Assembly: GCF_900604955.1 (NCBI RefSeq)
Contig: NZ_UWPE01000002.1
Span: 186,001-250,000, forward strand
Direction: 5' to 3'
DNA from: Neoactinobaculum massilliense
GTDB lineage: Bacteria > Actinomycetota > Actinomycetes > Actinomycetales > Actinomycetaceae
Length of the DNA: 64,000 bases
Below the pieces are notes generated by a model. The model did no database searches. It was not told where the DNA came from and worked only from the letters and a program-made list of their open reading frames with translations. The position numbers and the translations under genes were made by a program. Positions 23,476 to 32,599 of the stretch are shown here, piece by piece (position 1 is the stretch's first letter; every line of letters starts with the position of its first letter).

Positions 23476-25680
23476 TTACTTCTCTCGAATAACGTAGCCA
23501 TAGGCCCGCTGTGACCCATCGCTCTCAGTACGAAGATGAACTCCTTGAAGCTCCGGGGCGAAACCTGGCAGCAGGTTAATGCCTTCTTCCAAGGCAAGGA
23601 AGTATTTCAGAGCTGGATTCTGCCAGCGTTCACCTGGAAGTACACATACGATCCCCGGAGGATACGGCAGGGCACCCTCAGCAGCAATTCGTCCCTCAGC
23701 TTCAGCGATTGGGATGAAATCGACATGACCGCGAGTAAACTCAATGTTTCCTTCCGCAGGCGTTAGAACAGCTTCAGGGAAGTACTTTTCACGGAACATA
23801 TCCTTTTGTAGCTGGGCTACTTGACGGCTCTTGTAGAAATCATGCATTTCCTGGCAAAGCTGCCTGATACTGTATCCATGGTAGCGTTCCTCATGGGCAG
23901 CATAGATCTCGGGCAGCACCTCCTCAAGAGACGCATCGTTATCGACTAGTTCTTCAAATCGCACTAGGGCCGCCACAAGATTTTCCATCTTCGGCATTGA
24001 CTCTGCCGGCGTCATCAAGAACAGAATTGAATTCAGGTCATTCTTTTCCGGAATAATATTCTGCGTACGGAGATAATTTGCCAAAATTGTGGCCGGGATA
24101 CCAAACTCTTCATACTTAAACGATCCAGGGATATTAACTAAACCGGGCGTCGTAAGCATAAGCTTCATCGGATCAACAAAGTATTGACCGTCCACATAAG
24201 CGTCAAATCCGTGCCAACTCTCACCTGGCTTAAACTCGAAGAAGTCACGATTGGACATAATCTCTTCGGTCGAAGCATCCTCCCAACGCACACCATTAAC
24301 TTCCGGCGGAACAAATGGCCGAACAAGGTGGCAATTCCGCAAGATTAGCTTGCGCGCTTCAATTACGACACGCATCGCTTCGGCCCACATCTTCTCGCCG
24401 TTGCCATTAGCATGCATCTGCGCATTGACATCTAGTGCCGCAAACAAAGGATAGAACGGGCTGGTCGATGCCTGCATCATGTATGCGTTATTAAACTGGT
24501 CAAAGTTGCAGTACCTATCCTGCCCCTTGATATGGCTATCCTTCTTATGAATCTGCGATGCTTGAGAGAACCCTGCCTGCTGCTTATGGACCGACTGGGT
24601 CACAACAATACCCGGATCTTCCGGGCCAAGCTCGAGCTTCATCGGGGAGGAATCCGCCATAATCGGAATCCACTGCTCATAACCAACCCACGCCGAATCG
24701 AAGATTATGTAATCGCAGAGTTTCCCGATCTTTTCGACTACCTGCCGCGCGTTGTAAATCGTACCGTCATATGTACCCGCTTGAATGATAGCAGCACGGA
24801 AGGGACGCTTTTCCTTTCCTGCGCCCTTCTTAGCTTTCTCTGCACGCTCACGGAGGTATTTCTCATCAAAGCAGTGTGCATCAATACCACCAATGAGACC
24901 AAAAGCGTTACGCGCCGTTTCTAGGTAGACCGGAATGCCGCCAGCAATCATCAACGCGCCATGTTCGGCAGACTTGTGATTGTTGCGGTCAAACAGAACC
25001 AGATCACCAGGAGAAATGAGAGCAGTCATCGCAACCTTATTTGACGACGACGTGCCATTTAAAATGAACCAGGTGTTATCGGCGTTAAAAATCTTCGCGG
25101 CATTTTCGGTCGCCTGCTTAGGTGCACCCTCGTGAATCAGTAAATCGCCCATCGAGACATCGGCGTTGCACAGATCCGTACGGAACAATTGTGGCCCATA
25201 GAAGTCATAGAAACGACGACCCGCAGGATGACGGCGATAGAATTGCCCGCCTTGATGACCCGGACAATCGAACTGAGAATAGCCCCGATCGTAGTATTTG
25301 GTTAATGCCCCGAAGAACGGCGGCAAGACTTCATTGTCGTACTTTGATGCCGCGGTATCTAACTGACGAGTAAAGAATTCTTCCTGAAGCGGATCATATG
25401 TAAGTACTCCCGTCAGCCCAGGAAGCTTCTCCAGAGTCCCCCCCGCTGTCATAAGGAACACGGGAATCTTCCATCCCTTATCAGTAACTCGCTTAAACCA
25501 TCCCGCTTCAACGTCAGCATCGTCAAGCACGACGACTGCCACGTCAGTTAAGTCAGTCTCACTCAGCTTTTCAACTTGATGCTTCGTAGGAAGCGCCTTG
25601 CCCGCCTCAAGCAAGGCGTCGCTATAGGCAATTTTTCCATCGATCATTGTTATACGCCCGGCGAAAGCCAGCCCTTTCAT
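23476..25680 (-). CDS. speF: Inducible (degradative) ornithine decarboxylase
   Basis: 734 residues, fold type I PLP enzyme with an N-terminal wing domain (1-115), a core domain and a C-terminal domain. QFDCPGHQGGQFYRRHPAG, NADVSMGDLLIHEGAP, FDSAWVGYEQWIP and SVHKQQAGFSQ with the PLP Lys366 match ornithine decarboxylases of E. coli SpeF and Lactobacillus 30a. Converts ornithine to putrescine and CO2 and consumes a proton. Start uncertain: ATG at 25680 (MKGLAFAG) or 25647 (MIDGKIAYS, which fits the family N-terminus better); neither has a good RBS. First gene of speF-potE-pdxK. Lower GC than its surroundings. Confidence 0.93.
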   Translation of the reverse strand: MKGLAFAGRITMIDGKIAYSDALLEAGKALPTKHQVEKLSETDLTDVAVVVLDDADVEAGWFKRVTDKGWKIPVFLMTAGGTLEKLPGLTGVLTYDPLQEEFFTRQLDTAASKYDNEVLPPFFGALTKYYDRGYSQFDCPGHQGGQFYRRHPAGRRFYDFYGPQLFRTDLCNADVSMGDLLIHEGAPKQATENAAKIFNADNTWFILNGTSSSNKVAMTALISPGDLVLFDRNNHKSAEHGALMIAGGIPVYLETARNAFGLIGGIDAHCFDEKYLRERAEKAKKGAGKEKRPFRAAIIQAGTYDGTIYNARQVVEKIGKLCDYIIFDSAWVGYEQWIPIMADSSPMKLELGPEDPGIVVTQSVHKQQAGFSQASQIHKKDSHIKGQDRYCNFDQFNNAYMMQASTSPFYPLFAALDVNAQMHANGNGEKMWAEAMRVVIEARKLILRNCHLVRPFVPPEVNGVRWEDASTEEIMSNRDFFEFKPGESWHGFDAYVDGQYFVDPMKLMLTTPGLVNIPGSFKYEEFGIPATILANYLRTQNIIPEKNDLNSILFLMTPAESMPKMENLVAALVRFEELVDNDASLEEVLPEIYAAHEERYHGYSIRQLCQEMHDFYKSRQVAQLQKDMFREKYFPEAVLTPAEGNIEFTRGHVDFIPIAEAEGRIAAEGALPYPPGIVCVLPGERWQNPALKYFLALEEGINLLPGFAPELQGVHLRTESDGSQRAYGYVIREK

Positions 25681-26598
25681 ATATTGACCACAAATGTCAA
25701 TCTTTCTTCCTAACCCTTAAAATCAGGAAGGACTCCTCCATCAGAGTCGTCTTTAACTATGACGCAAGCCTCAAAAAGGTTCATGGGCTGAACGTCCACA
25801 CTTTCACACCTTTTCAGTGGTATAGAACGAAGTCGATTCTCTCGCAGCAAATACAACTCTAGGAGACGTAGCACGGGCATTAGCAATTCACCGCATAACG
25901 AATGCGGCCCAAGTCCTACCCCACACGTTATTCTTTAGCAGTTACCTTGTGAGAGCCGTCTCCTTACGAGAACAATCGATCTACTTTTACCCCATGTTTT
26001 CCGCCTCATCTCGAGCGACAATAGCCAGCCGGTGATTGCAACCTACGTGATACTCGGTTCCTAAATCCATCGCATTTGTACAACGCTGACCAGGGAAAAT
26101 CGTACAGATCCGCTACTTACCAGCCGGTACAGCGCCGTAGATCCAGTTAATCGGTGACGCAGTCGTCCGTATTCTCCTCAAATGCTCACCAACGGTGCGC
26201 CACTTTTCCATGTTCCCCTCCAAACGCTAACTACCTCAGACTTTTCAGCCGCCCCACCGCCGTCGTACGGAAACGGCAGCACCACCGCCTGGCACGTCTC
26301 CCCCGTGAGCACTGGCCCAGGCGCCCCAGAGCCGGATCACGGCGGCTACTCCCACGCCGCACAGAGTGAGATCCCGGCTACTCCCACGCCCGCTTCGACG
26401 TCGTAGCAAACCAAACCGCCACCAGGCCGGCCTTCCCACCAGCCCACCCCGGCGTCGTACGACAACTCAGATCCGCTCACGCAACCCCTCACCCGCCGAA
26501 ACCATTAGGCTGGTGCCACACGCGTGCCCGGCGTCACAGCATGGCATTCGGGCACGTTCCCCCGCGCAGCCCGCGCGTCCTTACCAGCAAGGAGACAC
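25681..26598. other. Intergenic region: speF leader (- strand) and glgP upstream region
   Basis: 918 bases. The speF-proximal 25681-26160 is low in GC like the operon, and holds the structured element at 25861-25964 and a 24-codon open frame (25784 to 25710, - strand). A small inverted repeat ATTGAC/GTCAAT spans 25683-25701, directly at the speF start. From 26200 the sequence is GC-rich with CGTCGTAC at 26261 and 26453; the glgP RBS lies at the end. Confidence 0.6.
25861..25964 (-). promoter_or_regulatory. Candidate structured leader RNA of speF
   Basis: On the - strand CGTCTCCT/AGGAGACG (25957-25964 with 25861-25868) closes an element containing GTAG/CTAC (25868-25871 with 25916-25919), GGG/CCC (25875-25877 with 25908-25910) and a perfect CCGCAT/ATGCGG hairpin (25891-25896 with 25902-25907). 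It lies 180 bases before speF. Ornithine-sensing leaders of speF exist in enterobacteria (SpeFL), but this does not match that peptide. Function inferred from position and pairing only. Confidence 0.4.
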
Positions 26599-28962
26599 AT
26601 GTCCACAATCGATCAGCCGCTCGGCGCATTTACGCAGGCGAATTCCGGCGCCTCGGCGGCCGGTTCCTCCCCCAACGATTACTGGTGGGGCCTCTCGCAA
26701 TTGGTCATGAGCAAGCTCGGTACGAACTGGGAGCATACCCGCGAGCGCTACAACGCCACGCGGCGAGGTTCCTACTTCTCGGCGGAATTCCTCATGGGCC
26801 GGGCGCTCCTCAACAACCTGGTGAACCTGGGACTGGTGAATGAGGCTCGGGACGCACTGGCCGCCTACGGCCTCGACCTCACGGAGGTGCTGGAGCAGGA
26901 GCCGGACGCGGCGCTGGGCAACGGCGGACTGGGCCGCCTGGCCGCATGCTTCCTCGATTCCACCGCAGCCATGGACCTGCCCGTCACCGGCTATGGCATC
27001 CTCTATCGCTATGGTCTGTTCAAGCAGTCCTTCCGGGACGGCTTCCAGCATGAGGAGCCGGACCCCTGGATGGAAAACGGCAACCCCTTCGTGATCCGGC
27101 GCGCATCCGAACAGCAGCTTGTGCACTTCACAGACATGACCGTGCGCGCCATCCCCTATGACATGCCCATCACCGGTTACGGCACACACAACGTGAACAC
27201 GCTCCGCCTGTGGAAGGCGGAACCGCTCGAAGAATTTGACTATGACGCCTTCAATTCGCAGCGCTTCACGGACGCCATTATTGAACGGGAGCGGGTGGGC
27301 GATATCTGCCGCGTGCTCTACCCCAATGACACCACCTATGATGGCAAGGTGCTGCGCGTGCGCCAGCAGTACTTCTTCGTGTCCGCCTCCCTGCAGCACC
27401 TGGTAGCCACCCACCTGGCCGAGCACGGCGACCTCGCCACATTTGCGAACTTCAACGCCATCCAGCTCAATGACACCCACCCGGTACTGGCCATCCCCGA
27501 ACTCATGCGCATCCTCATGGATGAGCACGGCTTCGGCTGGGACGAGGCCTGGGAGATCGTCACCCACACTTTCGCCTACACTAACCACACGGTGCTGGCC
27601 GAGGCACTGGAAACCTGGGAGCAGTCCATTTTCCAGCAGCTCTTCCCGCGCATCTGGGACATCGTGGCGGAAATTGACCGCCGCTTCCGCATTGACCTGG
27701 CGGGGCGCGGCTTCGACCAGGGGAAGATCGATTACATGGCGCCCGTTCATGACGGCCGCGTCCACATGGCCTGGATCGCCTGCTATGCAGCATTCTCCAT
27801 CAACGGTGTGGCCGCCATTCACACGGAGATCCTCAAGCGGGACACCCTCCATGACTGGCATGACGTGTGGCCGGAAAAGTTCAATAACAAAACGAACGGC
27901 GTGACTCCGCGGCGCTGGCTCAATAATTGCAACCGGCGCCTGGCCGGCCTGCTCACGGACGTACTGGGAAGCGACGCCTGGGTCAAGAACCTGGACCTCC
28001 TGGCCGGCATCGAGGACCACGCTACCCCGGACGTGCTGCGCCGCCTCACGGAGATCAAGCGCGCCAACAAGGAGGATTTCGCCACCTGGATCAAGGCGCG
28101 CGACGGCGTGGACGTACCGGTGGACGCCATCTACGACGTTCAGATTAAGCGTCTCCACGAGTACAAGCGCCAGCTCCTCAACGCTTTCTACATTTTGGAT
28201 CTCTACTTCCGCCTCAAGGACAACCCAAGCCTGGATGTGGTGCCACGCCTGTTCATCTTCGGCGCGAAGGCCGCCCCCGGATACAAGCGCGCCAAAGCCA
28301 TTATCAAGCTCATCAACGAGGTGGGCCGCCTGGTGAACAATGACCCGGACACCCGGAGCAAAATCCAGGTCCTGTTTGTGGAAAACTACAACGTCTCGCC
28401 CGCGGAGCACATTATTCCGGCCGCCGACATCTCCGAACAGATTTCCACGGCCGGCAAGGAAGCCTCGGGCACCTCGAACATGAAATTCATGATGAACGGC
28501 GCCCTCACGCTCGGCACCATGGACGGCGCCAACGTGGAGATCGTGGACGCTGTGGGCCGCGAAAACGCCTACGTGTTCGGCGCACTGGAGGAGGAACTCC
28601 CGGAGCTCAAGCGCAACTATCATCCGCGCGACGTCGTAGCCCAGACTCCTGGGTTGCAGCGCGTAGTAGACGCGCTCACGAACGGTACTTTGGACGACGC
28701 CGGTACAGGCGACTTCCATGATCTGGTGGACTCCTTGCTCAACGGGTCCTCGTGGGAAGAACCGGACGTGTACTACGTACTGGGCGATTTCGCGTCCTAC
28801 CGAGAGGCCAGGGATCGAATGGCCGAGGATTACCGCGACGTCGAAGAATGGGCGCGGAAGGCATGGATCAATATCTGCCGCTCAGGGCGTTTCTCCTCGG
28901 ATCGCACCATCCGGGACTACGCGAACGAGATCTGGCACCTGGCACCCATGCCGGTGGACTAG
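26599..28962 (+). CDS. glgP: Glycogen/maltodextrin phosphorylase
   Basis: 787 residues, GT35 family. Phosphorolysis of alpha-1,4-glucans to glucose-1-phosphate in the cytoplasm. Recognised by ATRRGSYFSAEFLMGRALLN near the N-terminus, EPDAALGNGGLGRLAACFLD, NGVTPRRWL, QIKRLHEYKRQLLN, and the PLP-lysine region EASGTSNMKFMMNGALTLGT with DGANVEI. Start ATG 26599 is set by AAGGAG four bases upstream and by the family N-terminus; an upstream open frame to 26524 lacks support. Single gene, convergent with adhE, sharing a strong hairpin terminator at 29091-29122. Confidence 0.96.
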   Translation: MSTIDQPLGAFTQANSGASAAGSSPNDYWWGLSQLVMSKLGTNWEHTRERYNATRRGSYFSAEFLMGRALLNNLVNLGLVNEARDALAAYGLDLTEVLEQEPDAALGNGGLGRLAACFLDSTAAMDLPVTGYGILYRYGLFKQSFRDGFQHEEPDPWMENGNPFVIRRASEQQLVHFTDMTVRAIPYDMPITGYGTHNVNTLRLWKAEPLEEFDYDAFNSQRFTDAIIERERVGDICRVLYPNDTTYDGKVLRVRQQYFFVSASLQHLVATHLAEHGDLATFANFNAIQLNDTHPVLAIPELMRILMDEHGFGWDEAWEIVTHTFAYTNHTVLAEALETWEQSIFQQLFPRIWDIVAEIDRRFRIDLAGRGFDQGKIDYMAPVHDGRVHMAWIACYAAFSINGVAAIHTEILKRDTLHDWHDVWPEKFNNKTNGVTPRRWLNNCNRRLAGLLTDVLGSDAWVKNLDLLAGIEDHATPDVLRRLTEIKRANKEDFATWIKARDGVDVPVDAIYDVQIKRLHEYKRQLLNAFYILDLYFRLKDNPSLDVVPRLFIFGAKAAPGYKRAKAIIKLINEVGRLVNNDPDTRSKIQVLFVENYNVSPAEHIIPAADISEQISTAGKEASGTSNMKFMMNGALTLGTMDGANVEIVDAVGRENAYVFGALEEELPELKRNYHPRDVVAQTPGLQRVVDALTNGTLDDAGTGDFHDLVDSLLNGSSWEEPDVYYVLGDFASYREARDRMAEDYRDVEEWARKAWINICRSGRFSSDRTIRDYANEIWHLAPMPVD

Positions 28963-29090
28963 GAGCTCGGATCGGCATCGCGGCGGGGCGACTGCATTCC
29001 CGCTCGGGGCGGTCAGGCTTGATCCCTCCGCAGAAACACAGCCGCCCCGCCGGGAAACACAGCCGATCGCGTAGTGGTTTGTAGCAGGTA

Positions 29091-29122
29091 GTTGTGGGGC
29101 GGCCCGAGGGCCGCCCCACAAC
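29091..29122. terminator. Bidirectional terminator between glgP and adhE
   Basis: Perfect 15-bp inverted repeat (29091-29105 with 29108-29122), GTTGTGGGGCGGCCC and its complement, between two convergent stops. T-rich on the + side (TGTTTACT). The GTTGTGGG...CCCACAAC arms recur in the hairpin at 47878-47904. Confidence 0.85.
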
Positions 29123-29141
29123 TGTTTACTGCAGCGGACTC

Positions 29142-31874
29142 TTACTTAGCGGATTTCGCACCCACGCCGGCCGTGGCCCGGCGCTTCGCGCGCATCGCTT
29201 TACCTTCCTCCTGCGACACACCGTAGTAGGCCGCAATCGCAATGTCCTTCATATCTTCGATTTCGGGAACTCGCGGATTTGCGGGCGTGCACTGGTCCTC
29301 GTAGGCGTGATGACCGATTTTATCGAGGTTGCTCCAGAAGAAATCTTCATCTACGCCGGCATCCCGGAAGGACGCGTCCATGCCCAGCCGATGATCACGG
29401 TAGTTTTCTACCGCCCGCGCCAGTGACTCCACACCCTCCTCAGGAGTTGCGGCCTTGAGGCCGAAGAGCTTCGCCAGATTCTGGTAACGCTCGGGGGCCA
29501 CATACTGGGAGTATTTCGGCCAGCACGTTGATTCGGATGGCACCTGGCCGTTGTAGCGAATGATGTAGGGCAGCAGAATGGCGTTCGTATGGCCGTGGAC
29601 CAATCCGCACAGGGCACCGATAGTGTGCGCCATTCCGTGGCACATGCCAAGGAACGCCGAACCGAACGCCATCCCCGCCATGGTTGACGCGTTATGCATA
29701 TGCTCTTTCGCCTTGGTGCATTCAGCACCCTCGGGCAGATTAACCGATGGGTCAAGGTTCTCCCACACGAGTTTCGCGGCATGAAGAGCCATCGCATCAG
29801 TGAAATCGTTGGCATAAGTGGACACATACGCCTCAAATGCGTGGGTAAGCGCATCAAACCCGGAGTCGCACGCGAGCATCCGCGGCTGGGTTGCCGCGAG
29901 AACCGGGTCAACGATCGCCACCGATGGGGTAATCGCGTAGTCCGTAATCGGATACTTGTACCCCGTCTTGTGGTCGGTAATGACCGCGAAAGGCGTCACC
30001 TCAGAGCCGGTGCCCGACGTCGTCGGAACGCAAATGAGCTGGGCTTTCTCACCGAGCGCAGCAATCTTGAACGCGCGCTTACGAATATCGAAGAACTTTT
30101 CCCGAATATCGGAAAAAGCGATGCCCGGGCGTTCATAGAGCAACCACATAATCTTGGCCGCGTCCATTGGACTTCCACCGCCCACGGCGATAATCGTGTC
30201 CGGCTGGAATTCTTCGCGCATCATTTTCGCGCCGCGTTCCACCGTTTCCACGGATGGTTCCGGCTCCACATAGTCAATGACTCGAATGGTCACGCGGTTA
30301 GGACGAGCTCGCAGCTGATCAATAATTTTGTCAACTATGCCCAGCTTCTCCATCGTCTTGTCGCATACGATCACAACTCGTTCAATACCGACCGTCGAGC
30401 GAAGGTACTTAATCGCGTTCGGTTCGAAGTACGTCTTTGGTGGAATCTTGAACCACTGCATATTGTTGTTTCTCCGTGCCACCCGCTTGATGTTCACCAG
30501 ATTTCCTACCTGTACATTGCCCGAAACCGAATTACGCCCATAAGAACCGCAGCCAAGAGTGAGAGATGGAGCAATTGCATTGTAAATATCGCCAATACCG
30601 CCCAGCGATGACGGCTGATTCCAGATAATGCGTCCGGCATGCATTCGTAGCCCGTATTCGCGTGCAAGCTCATGCGAATAGGTATGAATAACAGCGGTGT
30701 GGCCAGCCCCCTCAAGAAGCATCTGCTCACACATTTGGAAACCGGACTCCTGGTCTTTGCAGGTAAGAAGAGCATAAATTGGTGCAAGCTTCTCCTTTGT
30801 GAGCGGCTCCTGGTTCCCCACCTCCTTGCACTCCGCCACGAGGACCGTCGTGTCCTCCGGAACCTCAAACCCCGCTGCGTGTGCCAAGAACTGGGGCGAC
30901 TTCCCGGGCACATTCGACCTCAGCTTTGGCGCCGGAGCCCCCTCATCGGCATAGGCCTCCACTCCGAACACGTAGCGTTCCAGCTTCTTCTTTTCCTCCG
31001 CGTTCACGAAGTAGGCCTTGCGGCGCTTCATCTCAGCAACAAGGCGGTCGTAGATTTCTTCACGCGCAATAATCGCCTGTTCCGTCGCGCAGATCATGCC
31101 GTAATCGAACCGTTTGGACGTAATCAAATCGTTGACACAGCTCTTGATATTAACATTCACGTCAATATAGGCCGGCGCGTTTCCAGCGCCAACTCCCAGG
31201 GCAGGCTTTCCTGAGGTGTAGGCGGCCTTCACCATTCCGGGCCCACCCGTCGCAAGAATTGTTGCTACACCGGGATGCTTCATGAGGAGGTTCGTTGCTT
31301 CAATGGCCGGATGCTCGATCCACTGAATGCAATTCTCCGGCGCACCTGCCTTCACCGCGGCGTCACGCACGATACGTGCCGCCGCAGCTGAGCACTTCTG
31401 GGCACTCGGATGGAATCCGAAGATAATCGGATTGCGCGTCTTAAGAGTGAGCAGAGCCTTAAAAATGGTGGTTGAGGTCGGATTCGTTACCGGGGTAACG
31501 CCCGCAATTACACCAACCGGTTCAGCGATTTCATCGATGCCCGTAACGTCATCAGATGAAATAATCCCGGCGGTACGCAGCTTCGCAATATAATTCGTCA
31601 CATGCTCGCAAGCGAATATATTTTTCGTCGCTTTATCCTCCACAAGACCGCGCTGGGTCTCGTCGACTGCCATCTGGGCGAGCGTCAAGTGCTCGTGTAA
31701 CGCAGCAATCGAGGCCTTACCAACGATATAGTCCACTTGTTCCTGGTTAAGGCGCTCAAATTCTTTAAGAGCCACCTGTCCCTTTGCAACAAGTTCGTCT
31801 ACTTCCTGGGCAGGAGTAGGTACAGCAGCGGAAATATTTTCGTGAGCTGGCTGAGCTGTCGGGTGTGAACCCAT
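29142..31874 (-). CDS. adhE: Bifunctional acetaldehyde-CoA/alcohol dehydrogenase
   Basis: 910 residues. N-terminal half is the CoA-acylating aldehyde dehydrogenase with catalytic Cys in FDYGMICATEQAI; C-terminal half is the iron-dependent alcohol dehydrogenase with GGGSPMDAAK and the metal-binding His residues of GMAHTIGALCGLVHGHTN. Reduces acetyl-CoA to ethanol, recycling two NADH during fermentation; forms spirosomes in other bacteria. The start MGSHPTAQ has RBS GAGAGGG; the frame is open to 31946. Codon usage is less GC-biased than in glgP. An alcohol dehydrogenase remnant lies upstream. Confidence 0.96.
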   Translation of the reverse strand: MGSHPTAQPAHENISAAVPTPAQEVDELVAKGQVALKEFERLNQEQVDYIVGKASIAALHEHLTLAQMAVDETQRGLVEDKATKNIFACEHVTNYIAKLRTAGIISSDDVTGIDEIAEPVGVIAGVTPVTNPTSTTIFKALLTLKTRNPIIFGFHPSAQKCSAAAARIVRDAAVKAGAPENCIQWIEHPAIEATNLLMKHPGVATILATGGPGMVKAAYTSGKPALGVGAGNAPAYIDVNVNIKSCVNDLITSKRFDYGMICATEQAIIAREEIYDRLVAEMKRRKAYFVNAEEKKKLERYVFGVEAYADEGAPAPKLRSNVPGKSPQFLAHAAGFEVPEDTTVLVAECKEVGNQEPLTKEKLAPIYALLTCKDQESGFQMCEQMLLEGAGHTAVIHTYSHELAREYGLRMHAGRIIWNQPSSLGGIGDIYNAIAPSLTLGCGSYGRNSVSGNVQVGNLVNIKRVARRNNNMQWFKIPPKTYFEPNAIKYLRSTVGIERVVIVCDKTMEKLGIVDKIIDQLRARPNRVTIRVIDYVEPEPSVETVERGAKMMREEFQPDTIIAVGGGSPMDAAKIMWLLYERPGIAFSDIREKFFDIRKRAFKIAALGEKAQLICVPTTSGTGSEVTPFAVITDHKTGYKYPITDYAITPSVAIVDPVLAATQPRMLACDSGFDALTHAFEAYVSTYANDFTDAMALHAAKLVWENLDPSVNLPEGAECTKAKEHMHNASTMAGMAFGSAFLGMCHGMAHTIGALCGLVHGHTNAILLPYIIRYNGQVPSESTCWPKYSQYVAPERYQNLAKLFGLKAATPEEGVESLARAVENYRDHRLGMDASFRDAGVDEDFFWSNLDKIGHHAYEDQCTPANPRVPEIEDMKDIAIAAYYGVSQEEGKAMRAKRRATAGVGAKSAK

Positions 31875-32047
31875 GTGTCCCTCTCTTCTTTGTAATGTGC
31901 CCACTATGGCCAACGCCTTTATTCGGTTATTCGGCGTGGACGGCATGGGGCACTCGTCTTATTCAAGTTCTCGGACGTCTCATAGGCGTCAAGGATGCAA
32001 TCAAAAGTGAAGCGGTGCGTGACAAACGGCGAGGCGTCAAGCTGCTT

Positions 32048-32356
32048 CTAGGCAACCGCCTTGAACAGTCTGCCAAGCGCGTCCATGCTTGCCAGGCCCG
32101 TGGTCACCGTATTGTTCTCAATCCACAGGTGATTCATGGGGAATTCCGCCGGGCTGACATGCACGCCCACGCCTTCGTGGCCGAGGACGCTACCCGGCGT
32201 CACCTCGGGCGTATCTCCCTTGAGAGTATGCAGATCCGTGCCACAGATCGTGGTGGCAGACATCTTGACGATGCCGTCCGTTGGGTGCCGGATCTGAGGA
32301 TCCGGCACCTTTTCCCGAGCCTTCTTACCCGGGCCGTGATACACCAGCGCCTTCAT
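32048..32356 (-). pseudogene. Zinc-type alcohol dehydrogenase remnant with internal deletion
   Basis: 102 codons. Residues 1-63 are a normal zinc alcohol dehydrogenase N-terminus (MKALVYHGPGKKA, CGTDLHTLKGDTPEVTPG, LGHEGVG). The frame then jumps directly to sequence of the C-terminal third (FPMNHLWIENNTVTTGL) and ends early. About 180 internal residues, with the structural zinc loop and the NAD-binding Rossmann fold, are missing, so the product cannot be an active enzyme. RBS AAAGGAGATCCC is intact, which suggests a recent in-frame deletion. Functional replacement by adhE next door is possible. Confidence 0.8.
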
Positions 32357-32487
32357 GGGATCTCCTTTGCTTCGCAAATCATCTCTGATTCATTTCGAAG
32401 CTACCGGCGAGGCCCACGGCGCGATGGTTCCAACGGCCTACAAGACGTAGGGCCCTCGCGGCGCCAGAAATCCTGGGGAATTGTGGG

Positions 32488-32589
32488 GGTACTAGGAAAT
32501 AGCCGGCAGGTTGACCGGGTACTAGGAAGCAGCTAGCGAGGTACTAGGAAATAGCCAGCAGCGGGTATTAGAAAGCAGCCAGCAGGTTA
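32488..32589. repeat. Degenerate tandem repeat, four units of 23-30 bp
   Basis: Units start GGTACTAGGAAATAGCC (32489), GGTACTAGGAAGCAGC (32518), GGTACTAGGAAATAGCC (32540) and GGTATTAGAAAGCAGCC (32563). Non-coding, between the ADH remnant and the TPR gene. Confidence 0.75.
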
Positions 32590-32599
32590 AGACGCGGCG

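Noticed and set aside
26581-28719. 712-codon open frame on the - strand opposite glgP
   Set aside because: The + strand frame is an unmistakable glycogen phosphorylase; the antisense frame is a by-product of GC-rich codons and shows no family features.
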